Assembly: GCA_009739215.1 (NCBI GenBank)
Contig: VSJF01000008.1
Span: forward strand, 496,001-560,000
Length of the DNA: 64,000 bases
Source of the DNA: Floccularia luteovirens
Taxonomy: Eukaryota > Basidiomycota > Agaricomycetes > Agaricales > Squamanitaceae
Direction of reading: 5' to 3'
Positions 35,221-46,438 of the stretch are shown here, piece after piece. The notes beneath the pieces were generated by a model. The model was not told where the DNA came from. It did not search any database and was given only the letters and a program-made list of their open reading frames with translations. Within the stretch, counting starts at the first letter, position 1, and each line of letters begins with the position of its first letter. The position numbers were made by a program, and so were the translations under genes.

Positions 35221-36598
35221 ATGGCACAATACCCTTCACAATCTCCACCTCCTCTTCGCCACCCAGTGCCGACACATCCTGCTTATATCCCGGAGCCTCC
35301 CTCCACTCCTGCCTCGCCCCAGGGGTATCAACGTTTCTCCTCGTCCCCGGGTCCACCCCAAGCGCCTTCGTACCCAACTCATGTCCCAGCATATACTTCG
35401 CCGTTTCAACATTCTCAACACCAACAGCACTCACATCAACCCCAGCATGGCATGCATCATACAGGCCAGATGCATGGACAACCATATCAACCCCAGCCAG
35501 CTGTCCCAAACATGCACCAGGCCGAATTTGCAGCATGGGGAATCGATAATACCACAGCTCAACTCGGGATGCAATTAGGTTCTAGTGCAGTTGCTGCTGG
35601 GCAAGAATATATGACACGCAACGTACGGTGACATCTTGAAGTTTTTGCGTATCTGGCTTTCTTTTTAATTGTCCTTTTTTGTTTTTCCAAGTTCGGGACT
35701 TTTATGCCTTCAACATATATCAAACACCATTTTAATGTGTCAAACTCCTATGTGATACGGAAACTCAGGGTAGTCATTTTCCCGTGGATGCATAAACCTT
35801 GGTCGAGAAAAATACGTCGAACAGAGCATGGTCAGAGCGAGTGGCAGCCTCCACGAGATGACATTAATAGCCCGGACTTGTACATTCCTGGTATGATTAT
35901 GATTCCCCCTATATGTGATGGCTGTACACGACACTCAACATAGCGTAACAGTGATGGCCGTTGTGACTTACATTATTCTCACCGCCCTCCATTCTGGGCT
36001 AAAAGAACGATTCCGTCCACAAGTGAGAATTTATAACACCTGTGTATTTGATTGATTTTACACGAATATAGATTCTCGGAGAATCGGCATCTCGCGCAAT
36101 TGCTGTTGTCTTATTCGACTTCTTTTTTGTTAAATCAGGATGTTACATTCTCAACATACAAGGTTCCAATCAAGTGGTAGATTTGATTGCTTATGGTGGC
36201 TATAAGTTTGTTGGGTTGGTCACTTTCTATTATCTTCGAAGCGATGATTGATTTAGAGTTCTTACTTAAAGTGTAATCATGACGGTGACCGCTGGTTTCT
36301 TGGGACTTGAAGGACCCCTATGGACACTTGTCTTTATTTATGCCTTCTTAGCAAATGCATTTTTCCTAGTGAGTTGTCACACGACCCGTAAACTAATGTA
36401 ATAGCGCCAACACAATTTCCATAGCTCCGTTCTCTTCGTTCCGTTGTTCTCCCGGACCCCTCAATTTCTATCTCGACGAATCCAAATCCGACAACGACGG
36501 CAACGGTCAATCCTGCACAACGTCGCCGCCGGATTACCTTCCTTTTCCTCGAAGCGGTCTGTCAGATAGTATATATGGGAATACTCGTTCGAATCTAG
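35221..36598 (+). CDS. YIF1: Yif1 family ER-Golgi transport membrane protein
   Basis: Six exons: 35221-35622, 35692-35890, 35952-36022, 36072-36214, 36272-36368 and 36425-36598 (361 residues). The N-terminal about 110 residues are a Pro/Gln/His-rich cytosolic segment, followed by the family signature AAWGIDNTTAQLGMQLGSSAV, then FNVSNSYVIRKLRVVIFPW and PDLYIPVMAVVTYIILTALHSGL. About five membrane spans follow (ILGES..., CYILNIQGSNQVVDLIAYGGYKFVG, VIMTVTAGFLGL, LWTLVFIYAFLANAFFL) and a final hydrophobic segment near the C-terminus. Yif1 pairs with Yip1 and Yos1 in COPII vesicles and helps ER-to-Golgi membrane fusion. The ATG at 35221 gives a normal family N-terminus. It ends 133 bp from the stop codon of the converging Ind1-type gene. 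Confidence 0.93.
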
Positions 36599-36731
36599 AA
36601 TGTTTGAAGAATACAGTGACTCCTGGAGGGGTAGCATTATTAAGCACTGTTTCTTTCGATATCGGTCTCCAATATATTATGTTCGACGAAGTTATTGCCA
36701 AATTGAAAAAATGGGCCAAAGCCAATGCATG

Positions 36732-38083
36732 TTATCCATGTAGATCCAATTTTGTGATGACAGTTTTCGCAACTTGCATCATAGTATCCTTCCACTCCTT
36801 ATTCCCTTGTCCGTCCTCAGAACCAGATAATACATAAGGATATCCGGCATCTGTACTGTGACTTACACCTTGGATGATAGGAAGTTCTCCAAGAACTGGT
36901 ACATCCAACCGTTTCGCGACGGAACGAAATACGTCTGGCTTGCCTATTGAATTGAATGATTTGACTCAGTATAAGCAGTAAAACAGAGTTTTGACACATG
37001 ACTAACCGAATATATACTGAGGTTCTGGGTGGCTACATGTTGGACAGAGATAGTGTGATTGGTTCAGAACTAACCCAGTTATCTACAACAATGTTGGCAC
37101 ACGGGAGTGATCATGGGTGTGATGCTTACAGGGACGGAAACTTTCTTCAACATCGCAATTCCTTTTCTGACATCAGAAAGAGCCACATCTTGCGGTGTTG
37201 AGACGATGACCGCACCTGAGATTTGACTAAATTAATCGAGTCAAACACCAAGGATTACGTGGTTCAACTACGTACCATCCACTATGACCAATTGACCTAA
37301 TGTCAGAGGGACATCTCCCGTTCCCGGTGGCATATCAACCACCAGTATATCAAGACCAGTACCATTCGTAGCCCAGTCCACATCAAATAGAAGCTGTTGA
37401 ACGGCTTTCTGGACCATCAAGCCACGCCACACGATGGGGGTATCTGTGCTATCAGAGCCAGCGGTAGAAGGCAAGAGAAACCCCATGGACATGCATGGAA
37501 GTCCGTGGTTGACTAGTGGCATTATAGCGCCAGCTGTAAGTTCAATCACAGTTTGTAATATAATTTTTTTTTAGCTCGCACAAAGAAGCGAAGGCGAAAG
37601 AACGAACCTGATGTGAGTTCTGGCTCAGCATTATTTCTGAGCCCCATAAGTGTTGGGATTGATGGCCCAAAGATGTCCAAATCCAAAATCCCAACTTTCA
37701 GACGTGTGGTTGTCGCGGGATTTCGCTGTAAGGCCAGAGCGAAGGCTAAGTTTACTACCCGAATTGCATTTCGACTAGTCAGGTTTCGACAGCCTAAACG
37801 ATGACAACAGCATACATACGAGCTATTGTACTCTTTCCTACACCACCCTTGCCACTTGCGACGGCCACTAATTTTTTTACATTTGGGATCGACCTCTTCA
37901 CGATGGGCCCAGTTTTTCGTGGCATCTGAGGCGGAGGAGGCCGCCTTGGCAGACCCTTAGCAAAGAATGGTCAGAATAACGATTACCCCATAAGAATGTA
38001 ATATTTACAAGAGGATTTTCATGTCTGAGGATACTAGACGTGTTGAATCGACGAAGTAGTGATGGAGGACATGGTCGAAGCAT
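36732..38083 (-). CDS. Mitochondrial Ind1/NUBPL-type Fe-S P-loop NTPase (Mrp/NBP35 family)
   Basis: Seven exons: 38083-38009, 37955-37820, 37754-37608, 37533-37276, 37215-37130, 37082-37007 and 36943-36732 (329 residues). The Arg/Ser-rich, acid-poor N-terminus ([17 protein letters not shown]) looks like a mitochondrial targeting peptide. The deviant Walker [10 protein letters not shown], the switch region [29 protein letters not shown] and [15 protein letters not shown] follow, then [16 protein letters not shown], where CPTC is the pair that holds the bridging 4Fe-4S cluster in the Mrp/Nbp35 family. Ind1/NUBPL delivers Fe-S clusters to respiratory complex I. An in-frame TTG lies upstream, but ATG 38083 is the first methionine. 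The order and length fit Ind1 better than cytosolic Nbp35 or Cfd1, since no N-terminal four-Cys motif is present. Confidence 0.92.
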
Positions 38084-38581
38084 GTTTATTGATGTGTTTC
38101 GGGATATCAAACGCAATCAAACAGTTACAGCGCGTCATGATCATCAAATTATCACAGATTGAATACAATATTGAGGCGGTATAGGTTAGGTAAGTTTAAT
38201 AACAAAGGAATGATCTTCAACTTCTCTTGAGCCTGGGCAAGCAAAAACTTGCAATATATCTATATCCGTATCCCTGGAAGATTTACTTATTATAAAGGAT
38301 GGACGGGGATGGTAAAACAACCTGAAGACAGAGAAATATGAATGGACATCAAATTCTCGTGATCACCAAGGGGATGCAGCACATGCCAAGGAACAAGCCG
38401 AGTTTATAAATGGAAGCACCGGGTTCCATCGTGATTACAGTTTTTCCTTTCATCTACTTCAAAACTTCTTTCTTTTAGCTTTCTAACGTCCCCTGTTCTA
38501 AACAGTCTCAGCTTGTTGCTCCTCCTCCTCCCCAACCCAACCCTCTTTTATACAAACACACTCTCTTTAGAAGTCCACAAC
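38084..38581 (+). promoter_or_regulatory. Promoter of the LysM protein gene
   Basis: A TATA-type sequence (TTTATAAATGG) lies at about 38402-38412, roughly 170 bp before the ATG. It is followed by a long pyrimidine-rich stretch (about 38440-38560), typical of strongly expressed fungal genes. The left half must also contain the start of the leftward Ind1-type gene. Confidence 0.5.
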
Positions 38582-39561
38582 ATGTATTCTCAGCTTATCG
38601 TTGCTGCCGCTTTAGCTGCCTTTGCTCCCGGTTCGTTTTGCTTTTTTCCCATTGTTGTCGAGTCTCTCATTGTTCTTTCTCCAGCTGCTCTTGCAGACCA
38701 GTGCGCTAGGACTTACTCCGTTCAGGTTGGAGACTACTGTGACAAGATTTCTGCGGCCCAGAAGGTCTCAACGTGAGTTAAATGGGATGTGGGTAGTATC
38801 CTCAGAGTATTAACTAGGGGTTATAGTTTCCAGCTTGCTGTTGTTAACACTGCCATCAACTCCGATTGCACCAACCTCAATGTTGGCCAGAACCTCTGCC
38901 TTGGCAATACAGGAGAAGACTGTTCAACCGTTCATGTTGTTGCCTTAGGTGACACTTGTGATGACATTTCCGCACAAAATTCCTTAAACGCAACGATCCT
39001 CCGTCTCAACAATCCCCAGATTAATGACGACTGCACAAATATCTACGTTGGCGAGGTTGGTGCTTTTATTCCCATTGTTCTCTCAAAACTCCTATAAAAT
39101 TCAACCAACTATGACACTTCTTCCATATGGAAGTGACACTTGTGTGAATTTCAGCTTCTGACGGAAACGTCAATCCATTATTCCTATTTTTGTGATTATT
39201 CCAATGCTCATAACTATTACAGGTGCTCTGTGTTTCTGGAACTGTCCAAGTACCACCGACACCCGCTGGTCCCATTCCCGCAGCTACCATTCCTCCTGGC
39301 GCTACCCCTGCCTCGCCTAGCGCGACTGCTGTCTCAAGCAGTAGTACGTCTGCACCAGCCCCCGCACAGACAACAACACCTCCCGCTGACGGTGATGATG
39401 ATGACTGCGATGACGATGAGGGTGATGATCAGTCCTCCGCACCACCCCCCGTGCAGACGACAGCAGCCCCCGCACAAACAACAGCACCTCCTGCTGACGG
39501 AGCGGGCGATGATCAGTCTTCTCCAGATGATGAAGATCTTCCTTTCTGCGATGAAGAATAA
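38582..39561 (+). CDS. Secreted LysM-domain protein with acidic C-terminal tail
   Basis: Four exons: 38582-38630, 38685-38772, 38827-39055 and 39223-39561 (234 residues). The N-terminus MYSQLIVAAALAAFAPAALA is a clear signal peptide, cleaved before about D21. Two LysM domains follow: RTYSVQVGDYCDKISAAQ...NLNVGQNLCLG, and STVHVVALGDTCDDISAQNSLNATILRLNNPQINDDCTNIYVGEVLCV. LysM domains bind chitin or other GlcNAc polymers outside the cell; in fungi such proteins shield hyphae or mask chitin, but no such role is shown here. The last 100 residues are a Pro/Ala/Thr/Ser-rich linker with two Asp-rich acidic stretches, likely O-glycosylated. The exon 3-4 intron (about 167 nt) is long for this window. 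Confidence 0.9.
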
Positions 39562-40350
39562 ATGCTCTAACATTTCATCCTCAAAACAGTTGCATACCCT
39601 CACCATTTTTTTATATCTTTATCATATGTCTCTGCTCTGATCATCGTTTCCCGGAGAGGGATGATGTGAATCAGCAGGCCGATTTACGTCTCTCTCATTT
39701 CGTCATTACATTACCTGCCTTCATTCTCTTATCTTATCAGCCAGCACATCATCTACGGCAGGGATACCCCTCGTATACGTGATACCTCGAATATTTAGGC
39801 GCTATCCCTACAAGTAAATACGTTGCCGCATGGCTTGTTGCATAGTCGCATGTTCCAGCGGACCATTGCGCTGCAACCGTCTTGATCGGTCTAGTCACCG
39901 AATTTTTTGCACTTTAAACATACAATACAATACAGTTGGAGCTTGTCAAACTTAAGTCAAGTGTGCGGAACTAAATTGCTAATGAAACGGTTAGAAAATT
40001 TCTGCGCGTGAATACTGTTTCATCAGTGTGCCGCACCGTCTAGCGAAGGTCTCGTCCATCAAACATGAATGAATTTTTTTGCGTAACCATAGTCAGTCAA
40101 TTTATTTCCTCTTCGTCGCGCCAGGGACAACGGTCGATCGAATGACTCGCGGGATCGCTTCGCTGAACATTGGAAATTGAGACTTCCGTAATCAAGGGCA
40201 CCTGGTAACTGATTCACGTGACCACAACTCGGATATTCCCACGACACCACCTTCTCTACTTTGGATCATTGCATTGTCATTAAGCTCGGCGCTGCTCATC
40301 AGTGCCATCTGAACTACTCATAAACGCTCCAATAACAATCATCTAATACA
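39562..40350. other. Intergenic region upstream of V-ATPase subunit E
   Basis: Holds the LysM gene 3' UTR and the V-ATPase promoter. An E-box at 40214-40221 is listed separately. No other feature recognised. Confidence 0.4.
40214..40221. promoter_or_regulatory. TCACGTGA palindrome upstream of V-ATPase subunit E
   Basis: Perfect 8-bp palindrome centred about 130 bp before the V-ATPase subunit E ATG. It carries the CACGTG core bound by bHLH factors (fungal Cbf1/Pho4 type; animal TFEB CLEAR sites have the same core). Functional use is inference. Confidence 0.45.
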
Positions 40351-41341
40351 ATGGCATCTCGCCCACTCAATGATGATGAAGTTCTTGCCGAGATGAACAA
40401 GATGGCTCGTATCTCTTCAGGCTTTGTCGTCCAATTGTATCTCGATTTGCTGATACCACTTTCTTTATATAATAGGTTGCTTTCATCAAACAGGAGGCAC
40501 TTGAGAAAGCTCGAGAAATTCGCGTTAAAGCAGATGAAGAATTTGCAATAGAAAAAGTATCTCTTATGACTTGAAAAACTCATTGTCCAGTTATTTATGA
40601 TTCTGATTTTCTCAAGGCGAAACTTGTCAAACAAGAGCAGCAAGCTATTGACGCCCAATATGATAAAAAACGCAAGGGGGCCGAAGTCGCTCAAAAAATG
40701 TATATCTATCTGCTGTATATATGCTATTCTTCCTCGTCTGACAAAGTTCTCTTTTCCTTAGCGCGCAATCGACACTGACGAATAAATCTCGTCTAAAGCT
40801 CCTCCACAGACGCGAAGAACATCTGCAAGATCTTCTCGTCACATCAAGAAACGCCATCTCTTCACTATCTCAGAAACAAGACGATTACGTCAAATTCCTT
40901 CAGGGTATAGCAGTGCAGGGATTTTTGCAGATGATGGAACCAAGCGTTACCGTAATATCACGGAAATGTGATGTTGCTGTGGTGGAAGAGGCGGCTGAGA
41001 AAGCAGCAGAGCAGTATAAAGAGATTAGTGGCTTAGATGTTGATGTCACTGTGCAAGGAACACTCAGTGATGATGGGTATGTCGTCTACATTCGCTCTTT
41101 CTGGCTGATTGACTTCCTCTGAATTTCAGTGCTGGTGGCATAAAACTTGTTAGCGGAACAGGTCGTATCACCCTTGATAACACGCTAGACGAACGCCTAC
41201 GATTATTAGAAGATCGGGTATGTCTTTAGTTTTTTGGCTCTTTAATTTTACGGGGAGGCTGAAGTCACACCTCAACAGATGCTACCGGAGATTAGGAAGG
41301 ACTTGTTTGGTATAAATGAAAATCGCAAATTCTATTCATGA
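40351..41341 (+). CDS. VMA4: V-type proton ATPase subunit E
   Basis: Six exons: 40351-40404, 40476-40556, 40617-40699, 40762-41076, 41130-41217 and 41279-41341 (227 residues, normal for subunit E). Family blocks are RPLNDDEVLAEMNKM, VAFIKQEALEKAREIRVKADEEF, a long coiled-coil stretch (KLVKQEQQAIDAQYDKKRKGAEVAQ), then LQDLLVTSRNAI, GTGRITLDNTLDERLRLLEDRMLPEIRKDLFG. Subunit E is part of the peripheral stator of the V1 sector on vacuolar and endosomal membranes. The first intron is odd: keeping the conserved MNKM-VAFIKQE junction requires a GC donor (ATG|GCTCGT) at 40405. A weak GT donor at 40426 would add seven residues in frame instead. Confidence 0.95.
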
Positions 41342-41683
41342 TGAACAATGCTTTAATCGCCTTTCCGTTGTATATCAATCACAAAAGCACTGCAAATTGT
41401 TACGTCCAATTAAAAAATACGAGATCATAAAATGATTGGACCAGCAACGATTTACATTTGTATAATACATCTGATGCTGACGGCCTGAAACCTTTTTGTA
41501 CATTATTACATATCCATTGAGATTGATGAGAGGGGGTTACAATGACGCTTGAACACTGAGGTTTTTGGAATACTACGAAACAAAGGCTTCTACCAGGATA
41601 AAGCGGATCCAACGTTCATAAGGTCCGATTCATATATTACAAGTTGTACAGGTCACCGGAGTGACTGGGAGTGGCACATCTCG
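41342..41683. other. Convergent intergenic region
   Basis: Short non-coding stretch between the stop of V-ATPase subunit E and the stop of the leftward DUF6533-type gene. Nothing recognised. Confidence 0.4.
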
Positions 41684-43410
41684 TCATCCTATGCTAGAGT
41701 TGCTGTGTGGAACAACCATTGCGAGTGCTACTTGGCCGTTTGTTCCCAACGACACTTGGTGGGATTTCCCAGCCTCCTTGAGTGACAGATATAATCGATT
41801 GATCATAATGGAAGTAAATCTGATGGGATCAGGTATGAACATACTATATCCATGAGTTAAAAAGATGGTGTTACATTACGTCTGGTCTAAGGTTGTTAGA
41901 CAGGTGTGGGAGTGAGTACTTTGAAACCTGGAAACTATTGTCGACACTTACTCTGCATTAATCAGCCGTAACCCATTCTGCTCATACATTGTTTTGTCAG
42001 GGGTGTTTCGGTCGAGATAGTTTCCACATCAAACATACCTCAGCATGCAAGATGAGAAGCGTCCACATCAGTGTTGACGAAAATATTGCCATAAAATAGA
42101 TAACACCATCTCTTTGAATAACTTGTATCCAGCGTAGTGGAATGTATGTTCTTGATGCTGTCCAAGTTGCAACTAATGTAGCACCAAATACGATAGCGTC
42201 GAAACTTAAGGCAAGACACAAATATGCAATGTCGAAATTCAGCCTTCGTAATAAAAAAATCAGGGGATCAAATGTTTTTGAACTAAAAGAAGCACTCACA
42301 CCCCCACCGGAGGAAATAATTGACAGACTGATTGAAGGGGAGATAAGATCAATACTTCAGCAGGATTATGTGCACAACTAACATTGAAATGCGCTTTTGT
42401 CATGGAGTTTAGATATTATTTGCTCCGGAAGGGGAGGTGCTATTTGTGTGAGATGAGAAATCGGCCGTAACGATATTGGTGAATACCACTCACCGGACGC
42501 AGAGCCCTTTTGTGAAAATATAAAGATCGCCAGTCCCAACTGAGCTAATATATGTAGAATAAGTACGCAAGTGAGGAGTATGTTTTTGCTCGTCAATACA
42601 TATACCCTAAAAAAATTCAACTAACGGCTGACTCCTTTTGAGTTCTTACTGACCTAAGCGCAAGGAAAATCTCCGCGATTGTGAAGGTGAATACAGTATG
42701 CGCAAATTCACTGATTATATATCGCTCGCATCTTTTGTTACTTGGATTTGAGATACGACACGAAACGACAGAGATTGGATTTCCTTACGTCTGATTTGGG
42801 TCAGTCCGAGTTCTCTGGACAGGATATAAGAGAAATCACTGACGGGCTTTATCCAGAAAGGCGCGAAATAAGCTTTATGTATGTCAATATCACTTTGCCA
42901 AAGTTTGTGAAGGGACCTCCTTACATAGCAGCACTACTATGGTAAATCCAATGTTCACATAGCGGTTCTGGTCAAGCTGTGAGCCTCATCATATGCGCGT
43001 TATAAACTAGATTTTTTACAAGAAGAAACAATAGGTTCACTGTAAGCAATGTTAAAAATTTCAAGCTTTCTTGTATAGGCGATACACTCACCGAGAGTTT
43101 TCTTTTGTTTCCATGAGAACTCGATCTATTTGCATATTAGAATTGTCTTCATTCTTATGACAAGCAATTTGACCTCAGCAGGAAAGGTCAGGAAATAGTC
43201 ATAAAATATGAGGGTAGCAGCTGCAACATAATATAGCTAGTATAATTTTATAGGTCTTCAGCACCATCACTTGATGGACTGTAAGTTTTTACTCACTTTT
43301 GTTGCATAGCTAATATCAGAGTAGATGCGTTATTATTAGTGGAAATTTGTAGTGTATGAGTGCCAGACTCACATATCTGAGGCTGCAGCAACCAAGGCAA
43401 GAGCGTTCAT
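41684..43410 (-). CDS. Multi-pass membrane protein of the basidiomycete DUF6533-type family, copy 1
   Basis: Leftward gene built from many short exons, so the span is given rather than a full map. Start ATG 43410 (MNALALVAAASD), then the hallmark N-terminal segment YYVAAATLIFYDYFLTFPAE-IEFSWKQKKTL and NLLFLLNRYV. Further on comes ERYIISEFAHTVFTFTIAEIFLALR-VYVLTSKNILLTCVLILHILAQLGLAIFIF, then FDAIVFGATLVATWTASRTY, IQRDGVIYFMAIFSSTLMWTLLILHAE, and a terminal MINRLYLSLKEAG segment ending at 41684. About seven hydrophobic segments are visible. These proteins are greatly expanded in mushrooms and have no known function. A similar gene lies at 46958-48889, on the other side of the CMD-hydrolase fusion. 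Exact internal splice sites are uncertain in the C-terminal third. Confidence 0.7.
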
Positions 43411-44717
43411 TGGCGGGATGAGAAGAACTGATTTGATGAGGTATCGAAGTTATTTAACTGAAACTTTTGGTACGGTTTTATATTTACTCACCGATACTTT
43501 GTCCATATACTTTGGATCATGTCAAACCCCCAAAATGGAAGGATGATGTGATTTAAATTGAAAACAATCACATCATCCTTCTGGTTTGTGTGTTCAAATG
43601 ATAGACGTCAGCTATGTCGGGCTATACGGTTGCCCGTGCGATTTTGACCGCACGAAGCAGAACAGCTATGGGTAACCCTAAACGTTCGCATTTATTCAGA
43701 CTAACTGTGGGATATCGATCCAGAATACTGACCTCGACATGCATAAACGAAATTTGATTCGGACTGCGGAAAACAGCATATATCCTGTAACGACACCATA
43801 CATGTAGAGAACATAAAACATAGTACTCACTATTATAACAGACTCTGAGTTTGAACCCAATGACTTCTATACTTCTGTACTCTGATTGCAGGTTGAGAAG
43901 ATAAAACCTTCTAGCCCGGTATACCCTCTATAACTTAGCTGTGTATATATCAGAGATGAACAAACAAAAAACTGATCGGGTGTTGTGACAGTCAAGTTGT
44001 TTCATGTTATTTGGTTGGAGAAAACGCTTGCAGTTGCTACTGTATATGGAAATGCGCAGAGTTACTCAATCTAGAGCAAATTGAGAGCCTGACTATCGGA
44101 ATCAACACCTTCAATGCCGATCTGATGTCTTTATTTTGATGTTGTTAGGGACCACGACAACGAGGGGATGAGCTAGTACTCGGTCCCAATGTTCCGCATT
44201 TTAAGATGCCAATTTTTTTAGTTCAACTGTTTGCGTGTGGAAGAGTCGGTTTACTTGAGGTCGTACGTTTAATGGTAACCTGCATTTCGACAACATGTTT
44301 TGAAGCTGATGAATGTGATGAATGTGATGGGATCCGTCACATTGACAGGCTATGCAACAACTCATCTGAATCATGATGTTTGATCCTTTGATCATGAAAC
44401 TCTATGGAACTTGGCTGCAGCAGAATATTCATTTTTCCATCGGATATGCCAGGGAAGTCTTAACCATATCACGATTGCTGCCCAGAGCTTAACTGACACC
44501 ATCTCTAAATATACTCTACGTTAGTATGTACTACTATAAATACGACAACGCAACAAATGGGGGAGACCATTTGATTATGTAGGAAATTGACGTTGCTACA
44601 TGTGTTACTTCGGGGAAACCTACAACAAGTTACAAGACAGTTTATATACATACATTGTTACAGTCACCTTGGACAGATGTTCCCAGCAACCGAACTCAAT
44701 GGTCTGTTGTACCTACA
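43411..44717. other. Intergenic region with one strong hairpin
   Basis: Upstream of DUF6533-type copy 1 and downstream of the CMD-hydrolase gene. Apart from the hairpin at 43538-43581 nothing was recognised; the sequence is AT-rich with no long open frame. Confidence 0.35.
43538..43581. repeat. 16-bp perfect inverted repeat (hairpin)
   Basis: GAAGGATGATGTGATT at 43538-43553 pairs with AATCACATCATCCTTC at 43566-43581 across a 12-nt AT-rich loop. It lies about 130 bp upstream of the DUF6533-type copy 1 start codon. There is no T-run on either side, and it could equally be a dimeric protein-binding site or the relic of a small repeat. Confidence 0.7.
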
Positions 44718-46438
44718 TCAGACATCCAAAAATTCAGAAACGACACCCCAAAAGGTCTCTGTGCAATCAACCATTGGTAAATGACCCGCGCCTGGTATTT
44801 CCGCAAATTTTACGGTATCATCACCCCTTCGTTTATTCCAACTCGCCGCCAACTCCTTCATTCCTTCACCAACTTTCCCTCCACCATCCAGACTCCCCGC
44901 CACAAGCAAAACACGTCCTACTGTCCCATGTGTCAGCAGACCAAGGCCGAGCAGATCATAATCTGATAGTCCTCGAGCTCCCGCGATGAAACCATTTACG
45001 GGCGTTGTTTGTACCATATTAGATATCCACCCACCACGAGCTTTCAAATGTACACTCTCTCTTGGACTTGAGGAAGTAGACGAGTCCTCCGCCGGTTCAC
45101 TAGGAAAGCAGGCAGATCCTTCTGGGAACCATCTTGGAACAGTCACTCCAGCCAACCTCTTCATACCTATGCTTTGAAGATAGTCCTTCTGATGATCTGA
45201 TGCCGTACCATCACTGCCTTGATGAATCAGCTCGATTCTACTTTCCCAAGCTTTTGCATTTCCAGCTGGGGTTTTTGGACCTGTATCACAGGCTACTATG
45301 GTTGTAGTAAGTTCTGGTCTTAACATCGAGAATGCAAGAGCAGCAGCGCCGCCTTGTGATACCCCGATCACTGAATGTACCGGGGTGGGTATTTCAAGTT
45401 CCTGGAGTAGATGTACGATATCTTCTGCGAGTGCAGGAATCGTTGTAACAGAGGAATCATCTGGAAGGGTAGATTGTCCGTGGCCGCGTTGAGAGAATAT
45501 GAGAATATTGAAGCTAGATGAACTCGAAAGCAAATAAGGAATTAAATAATCCCACATATGGAGGTTCGTGAGAAGAGAATTCGAGAGTATCACCCAAGGG
45601 TTGTTTGGTGATTGAATCAAAGTGATTGCATGAATAGTATGACTTTCATGTCCCAAAGTAATAGGGACGAAGTGCTAAAGCAGACACTTGTCAGTTATTG
45701 GATAGTCTAATGAAATATGAAATGAGGAAAGGGAAGACCTACTTCTTCACGGTTCAGTGGCCATGGGACTTCCTCGTCCGACATCCCCGCAACATCGACT
45801 GACATCAAGAAACGCGACACCATATTGTATGACCCAATGACCATTGCCGCTTCCACATATAGATCGTGTACTCTGCCTTCCAGGACTTCTTCCTTTACAC
45901 CCACTTTTGTGAGCCACGCTCTCAGTTCCATTTTCAGGTCTTCTGCTACTTTCCAAGTGATCTTGACATTACGGGTACTTGCGTCTGCAAAAACAAGCGC
46001 AGCAGTCTGTAGCGGTGAAAGAATGCCCGACGATGGTGGTACAGGAGTCTCTATATCGCGCACGATATACAGCTGTGCGGTGGTCAGTCCCGCTTGACGA
46101 GCGACGGGTTCATGATGGATCCATTCGAAGGACGCATGGTTTATAGCAGCTACGCGCAATATCTACAATCATAACTGAAGAAGAATAAATTGGAAACAAA
46201 TTCGCTATGAGCGCACCATGATCTCGCGAATATCCGCACTGAGGCTTCCTTTCGTCCTTACAGCGCCCAGAAGAGTATTCCATCCAGCCGCACCTTCAGG
46301 GAAGTGCAGAAGAGCCGTATCAAGTGGTGTGAGTCCACGTGCTCCTCTACGCTCGCGAATGGCATCTGCAATCGGAGAGGTTCCTTGGGGAGGGCTGCGT
46401 CCTGGAACATGTCGAGACGCTTTGAACGTTGGAGTCAT
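44718..46438 (-). CDS. Fusion protein: carboxymuconolactone decarboxylase-like domain plus alpha/beta hydrolase
   Basis: Three exons: 46438-46217, 46162-45743 and 45674-44718 (532 residues). The N-terminal about 200 residues are CMD/AhpD-like (PF02627 type): LSADIREIMILRVAAINHASFEWIHHEPVARQAGL. A helical tail follows, ending DLYVEAAMVIGSYNMVSRFL. The C-terminal about 310 residues are an alpha/beta hydrolase resembling 3-oxoadipate enol-lactonase: GHGQST after the first strand, nucleophile elbow GVSQGG, acid in LLVAGSLDGGG, and His in GAGHLPMVDC. The domain pair recalls the beta-ketoadipate pathway (aromatic acid breakdown), where bacterial PcaL fuses the same two activities in the opposite order. 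The substrate here is not shown. The intron at 45742-45675 joins the domains in phase, so one protein is likely. A decayed copy of the CMD half lies at 50680-51354. Confidence 0.88.

Noticed and set aside
35006..35536. 176-codon minus-strand frame
   Set aside because: Antisense to the first exon of Yif1; its composition is the complement of the Pro/Gln-rich coding strand.
45825..46097. 90-codon plus-strand frame over the CMD-hydrolase gene
   Set aside because: Shadow of the coding strand; no family resemblance.
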